A stretch of 32,725 nt of DNA, taken from assembly GCA_023436305.1 (NCBI GenBank), contig JAEZJQ010000028.1, positions 1 to 32,725 on the forward strand, given 5' to 3'. Source of the DNA: Bacillota bacterium (GTDB lineage Bacteria > Bacillota > UBA4882 > UBA8346). The position numbers were made by a program, and so were the translations under genes. Below the pieces are notes generated by a model. That model was given only the letters and a program-made list of their open reading frames with translations. It was not told the DNA's origin and searched no databases. This document shows positions 26,146-32,725 of the stretch, piece after piece (the first letter of the stretch is position 1; the number at the start of each line of letters is the position of its first letter).

Positions 26146-28464
26146 TTAATTGGTCGAGCAGGCGACTCCGTTCAACGTAAAGCTGGTTGGCTTTTCATTC
26201 GTGCCACTATAGTTAATGTTGAACCCGAAGTTTGTTGTACCTCCACCCGCCGGGATATTGGCGTTGTATCCGGCGTCTGTCACCGATACTGAAGTTCCGT
26301 TCTGGGTATAACTGCCGCTCCACAGATTGGTAATCGTCTGGTTACCGGAGAAGGTCCAGGAAAAAGTCCAACCATTAACCGCCGTGGAGGTGTTATTTTT
26401 AATTGTCACATTGATTGTCGCTCCACTACCCCAGTCGTTCACACTATAAGTTACCACATAATTACCGGCACCCGGTGTCGGGGTTGGCGTTAAGACTGGA
26501 GTTGCAGTTGCCACAGGGGTCGCGGTGCGAACCGGGGTTGGTGTTACGGTTACCACAGGGGTCGCGGTGCGAACCGGAGTCGCGGTAATTACCGGAGTCG
26601 GAGTTTGGACCGGCGTCGGAGTCGGAGAGGTTGTTCCGCTGGTAAACCTAAACCAGGCCAAATTAAATAAGTAATCGCTGCCATTGGTAAATACCAGATA
26701 TAAATCATTGACACCGGTTACGCCGCTGACGGCACAGGTGTATGTATTGAAAACCTTCCAGCCGCCGGTGGACGGTATGGTGCAAGTTCCAATCAATGTG
26801 CCGCTCTGGCTGCCCAGCCGGATTTCAATATTACCGCCATTACCGCCACTGGCGCAACTGGCCTGGAAGCCGGTAGCTCCGGTTCCAAAATCAACATTTT
26901 TGTAAACCACATAATCCCCGTTATTGATATAGGCAACACTGCGATCTCCGTTATCGTTGTAAAGTTCTTTCATAATTCCCGACTGGCTGTTATAAGTCTC
27001 AGCCTGAATCTGGGTGAAAGCGCTCCGGGATGTGGGTACCGGTGCCGGGGTCGGCAATGGAGCCGGAGTCGGAGTCGCTTGATGTGCGGCGCTATAGACA
27101 ACAACCGTGGCCACGGATTGCGCGGGCATGGTCACCGCATTGCCGGTAAGACTGCCAAGCTCCGCGAATCTTTCCGTACCGTTAAGTGATGACCGGTAAA
27201 CCGCTGAATTCGCTACTGAAAAACCATTCAGATTCAAGGTAACCGTTGATTCGGATGATCCCTTATTGATCAGAACCATGGTAAGCTGGCTTTTGTCCGC
27301 CGAACTATACGCGGAAACTTTAATGTCCGCTAAATCCGAGGTAGCCGAAACCCTCTGGAAACCGGGATCGGTGAATTTGGTGAAATGCTTGAAAACATAA
27401 TAGAAATCGGAAATAGTATACCCCTTTGTTGTAGACCAACCATTAGGATTGGCAGGATCTTCTATGTTGACCAAAGGCCGCTGGCCGGGTTGCCAGATCA
27501 GATCCCAGAAGAAATAAGCGGAAACACCTTCCACAGTCAGGGAATTATGCATCAACAACGCGGTGGTGAAGGCAGTTCCTTGATCGTATTCGGTCTGGAA
27601 ACGCGGCTTGCCGGCATATGTAGTAGCGATAGTCTGGAAATTCGTATTAAAATTGTCGGGATTATTAGCGTCCCCGCCGTTATACAGATGATGCGCAATG
27701 CCGTAAACCTTGGTTAAATCTATATTGTTGCAATAGTTTTGTACTAAGGGGCCGGGAACCGAACTGCTGGCCAATCCGGTAACTTCCGGCGCCAGAATCT
27801 TCGGCATCGGGGAAAGAGAAGAGATTCGGCTGTAAACGGCGTCTAAAGCTTTACCATAACCGGCATAATTGGAATCTTCCACCGGTTTGAGAACACAGGT
27901 TTCCCAATCGGCACTTTCATAATCGGGTTCATTTTGAATGCTGATGTAATCGGGAACAATCCCTTTGGCTTTATAGGCGACCAGCGCATTGTACCAGTAA
28001 TCGGCAAATTTATCGTAAACGAAGGCCCCGTTTTCTTTGATCAATGTTCCTTGGTTTAGATTGTTGTTGGATTTAAGATTAGCAGGCGGAGTCCAAGAAC
28101 AGAGCAAGATTTTAATCGGGTGTCCCAAGGAAGCGCCAGCCATTTTTACGATTTCTGTATCTTCATAGTCAAAATTCGGGTCATTCCGGTATTGATTCCG
28201 TAACCTTAGAATATCCAGACCCAATCCATTAAATAATACATCGTAGATTTCACGTTTGTTGGGGTGTTCGGATAAATAAGAGTTGTACCAGGCAATGGCG
28301 GCACCAAAACCCTCTAGTGTTTGATAAGTAGTGTTGATGTTAATCGAAGCGGTGGCGGTGGCTGCATTGGACTCAGGTAAAGCCGCCATCCCAAATACCA
28401 ACAAAAACAACGCCATCGGGATGAAAAACCGAAACCAAGAATTTAATCGATTGCTAGATTTCAA
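26146..28464 (-). CDS. Secreted GH30 xylanase-type hydrolase with CBM6 and CBM2
   Basis: A 772-residue exported enzyme. A signal peptide (about 1-35) is followed by a GH30 catalytic domain (about 40-455) with acid/base E179 in ISIQNEPDY and nucleophile E292 in FQTEYD. A Pro-Thr linker follows, then a CBM6 (about 478-612, starting QIQAETYNSQSG), a second linker of TPTP/VxTAT repeats (614-666) and a C-terminal CBM2 (667-772). CBM2 and CBM6 bind cellulose or xylan. GH30 enzymes of this layout are usually glucuronoxylanases or related endo-xylanases, but the subfamily cannot be fixed by eye. Translation starts at TTG with an excellent AAGGAGG 9 nt before it. A LacI-like remnant and operator lie upstream. 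The CBM2 closely resembles that of the GH10 enzyme at the window end. Confidence 0.92.
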   Translation of the reverse strand: MKSSNRLNSWFRFFIPMALFLLVFGMAALPESNAATATASININTTYQTLEGFGAAIAWYNSYLSEHPNKREIYDVLFNGLGLDILRLRNQYRNDPNFDYEDTEIVKMAGASLGHPIKILLCSWTPPANLKSNNNLNQGTLIKENGAFVYDKFADYWYNALVAYKAKGIVPDYISIQNEPDYESADWETCVLKPVEDSNYAGYGKALDAVYSRISSLSPMPKILAPEVTGLASSSVPGPLVQNYCNNIDLTKVYGIAHHLYNGGDANNPDNFNTNFQTIATTYAGKPRFQTEYDQGTAFTTALLMHNSLTVEGVSAYFFWDLIWQPGQRPLVNIEDPANPNGWSTTKGYTISDFYYVFKHFTKFTDPGFQRVSATSDLADIKVSAYSSADKSQLTMVLINKGSSESTVTLNLNGFSVANSAVYRSSLNGTERFAELGSLTGNAVTMPAQSVATVVVYSAAHQATPTPAPLPTPAPVPTSRSAFTQIQAETYNSQSGIMKELYNDNGDRSVAYINNGDYVVYKNVDFGTGATGFQASCASGGNGGNIEIRLGSQSGTLIGTCTIPSTGGWKVFNTYTCAVSGVTGVNDLYLVFTNGSDYLFNLAWFRFTSGTTSPTPTPVQTPTPVITATPVRTATPVVTVTPTPVRTATPVATATPVLTPTPTPGAGNYVVTYSVNDWGSGATINVTIKNNTSTAVNGWTFSWTFSGNQTITNLWSGSYTQNGTSVSVTDAGYNANIPAGGGTTNFGFNINYSGTNEKPTSFTLNGVACSTN
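26470..26625 (-). repeat. Tandem repeats encoding a Thr-Pro linker (GH30)
   Basis: Imperfect tandem repeats of GTTGGCGT/ACCGG.GT-type units encode TPTPV and TATPV linker repeats between CBM6 and CBM2. Such tracts change length easily by slippage or recombination with the similar tracts at about 30680-30905 and 32257-32358. Confidence 0.6.
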
Positions 28465-28634
28465 CTTAACTTTCCTCCTTATTCATTTCTGGATAAAACT
28501 TTCTACAAATCTTTGTTATTCCGTACTGATTGGCGATCATTCATCCTCCCTTCCGTCTTTTATGGGAAGAACTGTGATGAAATCAAGTTTAATCAAAGCA
28601 GAATCCAGTTCTCCGTTACAATTGTTATTATTAT

Positions 28635-28703
28635 TTAAGTGGGGGAAACAACACTCGGAGAAACCCCCACTTGTTTTGCAATATCTTTGATAATTTTTGA
28701 CAT
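28635..28703 (-). pseudogene. Remnant of a LacI-family repressor DNA-binding domain
   Basis: An ATG at 28703 opens a 22-codon frame that reads IKDIAKQVGVSPSVVS after the first four residues. That is the LacI/PurR-family helix-turn-helix signature at the correct N-terminal position, including the recognition helix. It stops at TAA (28635-28637) just after VVS, where an intact family member would continue R-x-L-N. Shifting one base in the C5 run there gives PHLNNNN, so a frameshift in the homopolymer is likely. The rest of the repressor (about 300 residues) is absent: only about 170 bp remain before the GH30 start. A perfect GTGGGGG/CCCCCAC inverted repeat overlaps its end. Confidence 0.6.
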
Positions 28704-28725
28704 ATATTTTCCCTATACTATTTTA

Positions 28726-28737
28726 ACAAACGCTTGT
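28726..28737. promoter_or_regulatory. LacI-family-type operator candidate
   Basis: ACAAACGCTTGT has ACAA/TTGT arms around a central CG, the general form of LacI/CcpA-family operators. It lies 23 bp upstream of the ATG of the LacI-like remnant and upstream of the GH30 gene, so it may once have served autoregulation. Confidence 0.35.
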
Positions 28738-28833
28738 ATAATTATTTGTTATTATTCTTGATAAAAATTGTAAATCCTGTTTTCATTTTTCATGCAAATG
28801 AAAACCTTTCAACCCGCAATATATATAACAAAA

Positions 28834-28870
28834 AACGGGTAAGTTTCAGAAATTATGAAACTTACCCGTT
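28834..28870 (-). terminator. Intrinsic terminator of the CBM3-GH5 gene
   Basis: A 15-bp perfect stem, AACGGGTAAGTTTCA (28834-28848) with its reverse complement (28856-28870) and a 7-nt loop, lies 34 bp beyond the stop codon. In the minus direction a run of T follows. It separates this gene from the GH30 gene. Confidence 0.92.
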
Positions 28871-28904
28871 CATACATTTTACAATTCGTTTATATTACAT
28901 TTTC

Positions 28905-31451
28905 TTATGGCTCGTATCCAGCCACCAGTACGCCGTCTTTATACAGCGCAACATGGGTTACGGTGCCCCAGGCCGTGGGGACTTGCGATGAAGACCAGTC
29001 ATTACTGGATTTCATCTTGCCGTCATTTTGGCCGAAACTCCCAGAATATCCGAAGTATTGTTGATCATTGATAGTCCGGGTGCCACAATCGATTTCATAA
29101 TATTGAGTCGTACCGTAATAAGTTTTAAGGGCGCTACAAGTCGGGCTGCCGACGTAAACCTGGCTGTCCTCATAATGGGAGGATATGGTGGTGGTTCCAT
29201 CGGGAACGAGATAGAATCGGAAGACATAATGCCCAGCTTGGGCCGCGCCACTGATGTTTTTGGCATGCAGGGAATAGATAAACCAATATCCGTCATCTTT
29301 GCTCTTCGTTGCGGTGATATCCCAATTGGCGGCAGAAGCGCTTCCGGTTACCGTCACCGTAATCTGGGTGGTGTTGACATTGTTCTGGGTATCGGTGGCC
29401 TTCACGGTAATGGTGTGGGTGCCGTTGACGACCTTGGTGGTATCCCAATCATAGGACCAACTGGCGGCCGTTCCACTGGTGGGACGATATACACCGCCGT
29501 CGAAGCAGATTTCCACCTTGGACAAAGCGTTATTGTCACCTGCAGTACCCGAGATGTGAACCGTACCGCTGATGGAAGCATTATTGGACGGTGCGGCGAC
29601 AGCTACAGTTGGTGGAGTATTATCAAAAGTGATCCCGCTCTTGGCGTTGACGATGGTGGAATAATTCATGATGACCGTATTGGTGCTACTGTTCTCCGGG
29701 TAATACACTGTGAAAGTATCATAATCCGGATATAAAGTACCATCATCCTGGTGGCCACTGAGCAGCCAGAACATGGCGCCATCCGCATTGTTTTGGTTTA
29801 ATTTGGCATACCAGTCCGTATAGACCTGATCCCGCTTGGTCAAGGAACTCTGATTCGCCATCCAGCCGAATTCCCCGAGATAAAACGGTTTGCCGATGAC
29901 TTCATGGGCTTCCCGGGTATGATCTTCAATCCAGGTTAAGCATTGGGCTTCCGTGTACGACCAGTGATCGGGGTATAAATGGGCCGAACACATATCAATA
30001 TTCGGGTTTTGATGATTTTTTATATAATCGGCGCCCTCGGAGCCGTTATAAAATCCTTCCGCGCCGGTGGATAACAGATGATTGGAGTCTAGGCTCTTGA
30101 TATAGGCGGCCATCTCGTCGATCCAAGTTTGCAATTTGGCGCCGGTGGTATCACTGGTACAACGGGGTTCATTCCCCAACTCCCACATCATGATGGCCGG
30201 ATCATCCTTATAAGCCACGCCGGTAATGGTATTCACCCGGTTAATAAAGTAATTCACATAGTTTTTATATATCGTCTTACAGGTGTTATTGGTGTAGAAG
30301 TCGTCATGGCTGCTTGCGGATACCCATTTCACATATTGGTTCATTCCACCCATGTCGTTCCAGTTATTTACGAACGGGATCACCAGCTTGATACCGGTTT
30401 GCCCGGCTTTATAAATCACATAGTCCATATTTTGGAAGGTAGGCTCATCATATACGCCGGGGGAGGGTTGGAAACAATAAGTACCTTGATATACTCCGTC
30501 GCAAAATCCCCAGGTTCGGATCACTTTCAAGCCCATGGCCGCCGCGTCTTCAAAAACTTCATCGATCATGGCGTGGGATTTATAGAATAAATAGTATTGG
30601 TTGGTACCGTTATAATAGAATGTCTCATTATCGAGCTTCAACCGGGTTCCGACTCTGGTTACAAATCCGGTGGGCGGAACTGTTGTCGGTGTCGCGGTAA
30701 CCACCGGTGTAGCTGTGCTAACCGGGGTCGGGGTTGCCGTAACGATTGGAGTTGGTGTTGCTGTTATGACCGGGGTTGGTGTAGCCGTCACTACCGGTGT
30801 AGCTGTTTTGACCGGGGTCGGTGTAGCCGTTACTGCCGGTGTCGGGGTAGCTGTTATTACTGCTGTTGGAGTTGCCGTTGCAGCCAATGTCGCTGTCGGA
30901 GTTGCAACACTACCTCCCGGTTCAGTGCCGAATACCAATACACCGTTGATATACCCGGTGATTTTCGTATTGGAGGCATATGCGGTTTGTGTCGAAATAA
31001 AGGAATAATCATTGCTTTGATTGTAGTTGGACCAGTCCGACCTGTTAAACCGCAACTGAATTTCTCCAGTGCTGGCTCCGGGGGCCAAACTGCCGGCCCC
31101 GCTTGAAAAACCGATTTCCAGATAATAATCGGCATTAGTGGCTGCGGTGGACATATTCACAAATGTTCCCGAAATGTTTGCGGCGCCAATCTGTGCATAG
31201 TCACAGACATATGATTGGGATAGGGTGGCGTCGATGGTATACCAGTAACGGATCTTCACTGTGGATAAATTAATCGAGGTAGTGCCGTTGTTGGCAATCT
31301 GCAACCATGGCCGGATACTATTGGCGGTGGTATTGCTTTCATTACACTTATAGAGCACCTGAATGCTGTCCGCGGCATTTCCGACGGAGTTCATTACGAA
31401 AAACCCTAATAAAATCAGACAAAAAAGCATTAGTAAACGTTTGTAATTCAT
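28905..31451 (-). CDS. Secreted CBM3-GH5 mannanase-type hydrolase, multi-modular
   Basis: An 848-residue exported enzyme. A signal peptide (1-26, cleavage GNA) is followed by an N-terminal cellulose-binding CBM3 (27-175, ending NGVLVFGTEP) and a Thr-Pro linker (176-262). The GH5 catalytic domain (about 264-605) has acid/base E428 in WELGNEPRC and nucleophile E527 in YLGEFGW, in the style of GH5_7-type endo-beta-mannanases. A bacterial Ig-like domain (608-705, TPPTVAVAAPSNNASISG) and a C-terminal 142-residue module (707-848) close the protein. That last module ends DGVLVAGYEP, much like the CBM3 end, and may be a diverged CBM. The ATG lies about 12 nt after AGGAGG. It would attack mannan embedded in cellulose outside the cell. 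Mannanase specificity is inferred from motif similarity. Confidence 0.9.
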   Translation of the reverse strand: MNYKRLLMLFCLILLGFFVMNSVGNAADSIQVLYKCNESNTTANSIRPWLQIANNGTTSINLSTVKIRYWYTIDATLSQSYVCDYAQIGAANISGTFVNMSTAATNADYYLEIGFSSGAGSLAPGASTGEIQLRFNRSDWSNYNQSNDYSFISTQTAYASNTKITGYINGVLVFGTEPGGSVATPTATLAATATPTAVITATPTPAVTATPTPVKTATPVVTATPTPVITATPTPIVTATPTPVSTATPVVTATPTTVPPTGFVTRVGTRLKLDNETFYYNGTNQYYLFYKSHAMIDEVFEDAAAMGLKVIRTWGFCDGVYQGTYCFQPSPGVYDEPTFQNMDYVIYKAGQTGIKLVIPFVNNWNDMGGMNQYVKWVSASSHDDFYTNNTCKTIYKNYVNYFINRVNTITGVAYKDDPAIMMWELGNEPRCTSDTTGAKLQTWIDEMAAYIKSLDSNHLLSTGAEGFYNGSEGADYIKNHQNPNIDMCSAHLYPDHWSYTEAQCLTWIEDHTREAHEVIGKPFYLGEFGWMANQSSLTKRDQVYTDWYAKLNQNNADGAMFWLLSGHQDDGTLYPDYDTFTVYYPENSSTNTVIMNYSTIVNAKSGITFDNTPPTVAVAAPSNNASISGTVHISGTAGDNNALSKVEICFDGGVYRPTSGTAASWSYDWDTTKVVNGTHTITVKATDTQNNVNTTQITVTVTGSASAANWDITATKSKDDGYWFIYSLHAKNISGAAQAGHYVFRFYLVPDGTTTISSHYEDSQVYVGSPTCSALKTYYGTTQYYEIDCGTRTINDQQYFGYSGSFGQNDGKMKSSNDWSSSQVPTAWGTVTHVALYKDGVLVAGYEP
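30676..30905 (-). repeat. Tandem repeats encoding a Thr-Pro linker (GH5)
   Basis: About ten imperfect 18-24 bp units (GTAGCTGTT..GACCGG.GT..GT type on the plus strand) encode TATPTPV repeats between CBM3 and GH5. They resemble the linker DNA of the GH30 and GH10 genes and offer sites for recombination among the three. Confidence 0.6.
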
Positions 31452-31646
31452 CTAATTCCGATTCCTCCTAATCGTTATCATTATTATACCGTTTTTGATA
31501 TTTTTTTAATTTCTCACCTCCCATCGTTTTTTATCATGATTAGCATTTTTTATATAAAAATACTTCTTCATTATTTTATTATAAATTATTTAAACTTTAC
31601 TGTAAATAAAACATCCCTATTATAATCGGGGTTAAAAGTATAAGCT

Positions 31647-31667
31647 GGAGGTTGGAGGTTGGAGGTT
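31647..31667 (+). repeat. Three tandem GGAGGTT heptamers
   Basis: GGAGGTT is repeated three times without gaps. Each unit contains a ribosome-binding-site core (GGAGG) on the plus strand, 8-22 nt before an ATG at 31675. It may be a coincidental microsatellite. Confidence 0.7.
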
Positions 31668-31674
31668 GAAGATT

Positions 31675-31773
31675 ATGAAAACTGTTATCGGAAAATACTT
31701 ATATCTATATTTTACTAAGAAACCGGTTAAAAATCATTGCATTTTTCAATCAAAAACTTGCATTATTGAATGA
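31675..31773 (+). CDS. Possible small ORF of 32 residues
   Basis: I do not recognise this short basic peptide (it starts MKTVIGKYLYLYFTKKPVK and contains two Cys). It is listed because its ATG follows three GGAGGTT units and a TATAAT at 31621-31626, and because a hairpin with a T-rich tail (31842-31875) could end a plus-strand transcript. Length and AT-rich sequence make a chance frame quite possible. Confidence 0.25.
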   Translation: MKTVIGKYLYLYFTKKPVKNHCIFQSKTCIIE

Positions 31774-31841
31774 GCCAAAAAAGTGCGCTGGTCCGGCAAA
31801 TTTTTTTGAAACTCCTTGTAAATTGAATACTGATGCAAAAA

Positions 31842-31875
31842 AACGAGGCTGTCTATCTTTTGGGACAGCCCCGTT
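31842..31875 (-). terminator. Intrinsic terminator of the GH10 gene
   Basis: A stem GGCTGTC (31847-31853) with GACAGCC (31864-31870), extended past one mismatch by AACG/CGTT, lies 47 bp beyond the GH10 stop and is followed by T7 on the minus strand. On the plus strand a T-rich tract also follows, so it may work both ways. Confidence 0.85.
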
Positions 31876-31922
31876 CTCTTTATTCAATTACTGGCCAATC
31901 TACATCAACAGTTTAACTTCGG

Positions 31923-32725
31923 TTATTGCACCTGGCAAGCCGTCCCGTTCAAGGTAAAACTGGCCGGTTTGGCATTAGTGCCGCTATAACTTAAATTAAA
32001 TCCAAAGTTCTGCGTCCCTCCGTTGGCGGGGATTACACTGTTATAATCGAGATTTTTTGCCGATACGGAAGCCCCGCTCTGGGTATAGGACGCGTTCCAC
32101 ATATTGGTGACCGTTTGGTTGCCAGGGAACGTCCAGACCATTGTCCAACCGTTAACCGCCGTCGTGGTATTATTTTTAATCGTGATATTGACCGTGGCGC
32201 CACTGCCCCAGTCATTCATACTGTATGTTACCACATAACCACCTCCGGTAACCGGAGTCGGAGTCGGTGTTACCGTTCCCGGGGTCGGGGTCGGAGTCAC
32301 CGTTCCCGGGGTCGGAGTCGGAGTCACCGTTCCCGAGGTCGGGGTCGGAGTCGGGGTTACCACCGGACCACCGCCTAACGCAGTTTGGACCGCATAATAA
32401 GACGGTTTGGCATTATAATTGGAATCGAAGATTAAGGCCGCTCCTCTTCCAGGGAAGGTGTCCGGTACCCAGGAATATTTATCGGTAAAGCCCCAGATCT
32501 GAATCACTTTCACTGCGGGTTGGGCCATACACTTTTCGATGACACCCTTGTAATAATTGGCTTGGGTTTGCAGATCAGCAGTAGAAGGGCTACTCGGTAC
32601 CCGGACATCCATCTCGGTAATATAGATCTCCAGGCCCAAATCGGCAAAACGTTGCATATTGGTGGCAAAGTCATTGTAATCAAACCCGTATTGAATATCC
32701 AAGTGCATCTGGAAGCCGATCCCGT
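31923..32725 (-). CDS. GH10 endo-xylanase with C-terminal CBM2 (5' end cut)
   Basis: The gene runs off the right edge, so only its last 267 codons are visible. They begin in frame with GIGFQMHLD, a conserved GH10 strand. The GH10 nucleophile Glu lies in YITEMDVR (codon 32613-32615), and QIWGFTDKYSWVP forms the end of the catalytic barrel. After GGGPVV comes a linker of near-identical GTVTPTPTP units, then a CBM2 (about 105 residues) close to that of the GH30 enzyme. GH10 enzymes cut the beta-1,4-xylan backbone, so this one probably works with the GH30 enzyme. The signal peptide and acid/base residue must lie outside the window. Confidence 0.93.
   Translation of the reverse strand, partial: GIGFQMHLDIQYGFDYNDFATNMQRFADLGLEIYITEMDVRVPSSPSTADLQTQANYYKGVIEKCMAQPAVKVIQIWGFTDKYSWVPDTFPGRGAALIFDSNYNAKPSYYAVQTALGGGPVVTPTPTPTSGTVTPTPTPGTVTPTPTPGTVTPTPTPVTGGGYVVTYSMNDWGSGATVNITIKNNTTTAVNGWTMVWTFPGNQTVTNMWNASYTQSGASVSAKNLDYNSVIPANGGTQNFGFNLSYSGTNAKPASFTLNGTACQVQ
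32257..32358 (-). repeat. 30-bp tandem repeats encoding the GH10 linker
   Basis: A 30-bp unit containing GTCGG.GTCGGAGTCACCGT (plus strand) is repeated about three times with few changes and encodes GTVTPTPTP. The near-identity of the units suggests recent amplification. Confidence 0.75.

Larger units (their letters stand above)
28465..28904. promoter_or_regulatory. Regulatory region upstream of the GH30 gene
   Basis: This 440-bp gap between two minus-strand hydrolase genes holds, from right to left, the terminator of the CBM3-GH5 gene (28834-28870), an inverted repeat TTTTCAT/ATGAAAA (28787-28804), a LacI-type operator candidate (28726-28737), a 22-codon LacI-like remnant (28635-28703), and the GH30 ribosome binding site. 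A 7-bp GTGGGGG/CCCCCAC inverted repeat (28639-28670) overlaps the remnant. This suggests substrate-controlled expression, once served by a local repressor. Confidence 0.5.
31452..31922. other. Intergenic region between GH5 and GH10 genes
   Basis: This AT-rich 471-bp gap contains the leader of the GH5 gene on the left and the GH10 terminator on the right. Between them on the plus strand lie a possible promoter (TTTACT 31596-31601, TATAAT 31621-31626, spacing 19), three tandem GGAGGTT heptamers (31647-31667) and a 32-codon frame (31675-31773). See the separate entries. Confidence 0.45.

Noticed and set aside
30597..31106. Plus-strand open frames of 112-169 codons over the Thr-Pro linker DNA
   Set aside because: They are low-complexity shadows of the linker repeats inside the GH5 gene.
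31469..31560. A second, even shorter LacI-like trace (IKKISKTV) upstream of the GH5 gene on the minus strand
   Set aside because: Only eight AT-rich codons, no ordinary start codon and a different sequence after it, so a chance match is likely.
1..32725. CRISPR array or tRNA/rRNA genes
   Set aside because: I saw no regularly spaced direct repeats and no tRNA or rRNA signature on either strand.

Overview
The window looks like a chromosomal segment of a moderate-GC, Bacillota-type bacterium. The signs are a gatD-murT pair (amidation of peptidoglycan lipid II), a LysM spore-coat-like protein, strong AGGAGG ribosome binding sites, TTG and GTG starts, and secreted plant-polysaccharide hydrolases carrying CBM2, CBM3 and CBM6 modules on Pro-Thr linkers. 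A small secreted protein ends in Phe and looks like an outer-membrane beta-barrel, which would suit a two-membrane (diderm) Bacillota lineage such as the Limnochordia/Hydrogenispora type. That placement is inference; no rRNA or marker gene here proves it.

Layout. (1) 1-744: hairpin-rich DNA without a convincing gene. (2) 745-9969, all on the minus strand: a surface-polysaccharide cluster, transcribed right to left. The order is carbamoyltransferase, HemK-like methyltransferase, GT2, small membrane protein, GT4, GT2, Wzx-type flippase and a second, paralogous GT2. Between the last two genes lies a 177-nt sequence that folds into a four-way junction. Its G-U pairs indicate that the RNA would be made from the plus strand, against the operon. 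(3) 10382-18056, plus strand: a signalling block. It holds a 1710-residue Ser/Thr kinase-ATPase-TPR-GAF-histidine kinase fusion, a NarL/LuxR response regulator and a membrane-bound histidine kinase. (4) 18341-20418: a beta-barrel-like secreted protein convergent with, and overlapping by 4 nt, a membrane diguanylate cyclase. (5) 20620-22742: gatD-murT, in an order unlike staphylococci and with a MurT that lacks the usual cysteine zinc ribbon. (6) 23270-25988: a triple-LysM protein, a short-chain dehydrogenase, and a secreted-protein gene interrupted by one in-frame TAA exactly at its signal-peptide cleavage site. (7) 26146-32725, minus strand: three separately terminated secreted glycoside hydrolases (GH30-CBM6-CBM2; CBM3-GH5-Ig-like-extra module; GH10-CBM2, cut by the window end), probably acting together on xylan, mannan and cellulose. 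A 22-codon remnant of a LacI-family DNA-binding domain and a LacI-type operator lie upstream of the GH30 gene.

A family of 117-bp elements with 20-bp terminal inverted repeats has two complete copies (8095-8211 and 18107-18223) and one broken copy (16319-16362), all between genes around the signalling block. They look like non-autonomous mobile elements (MITEs).

The regions could be linked: the two-component and c-di-GMP proteins are plausible regulators of the neighbouring polysaccharide cluster. The sequence shows only proximity, not control.
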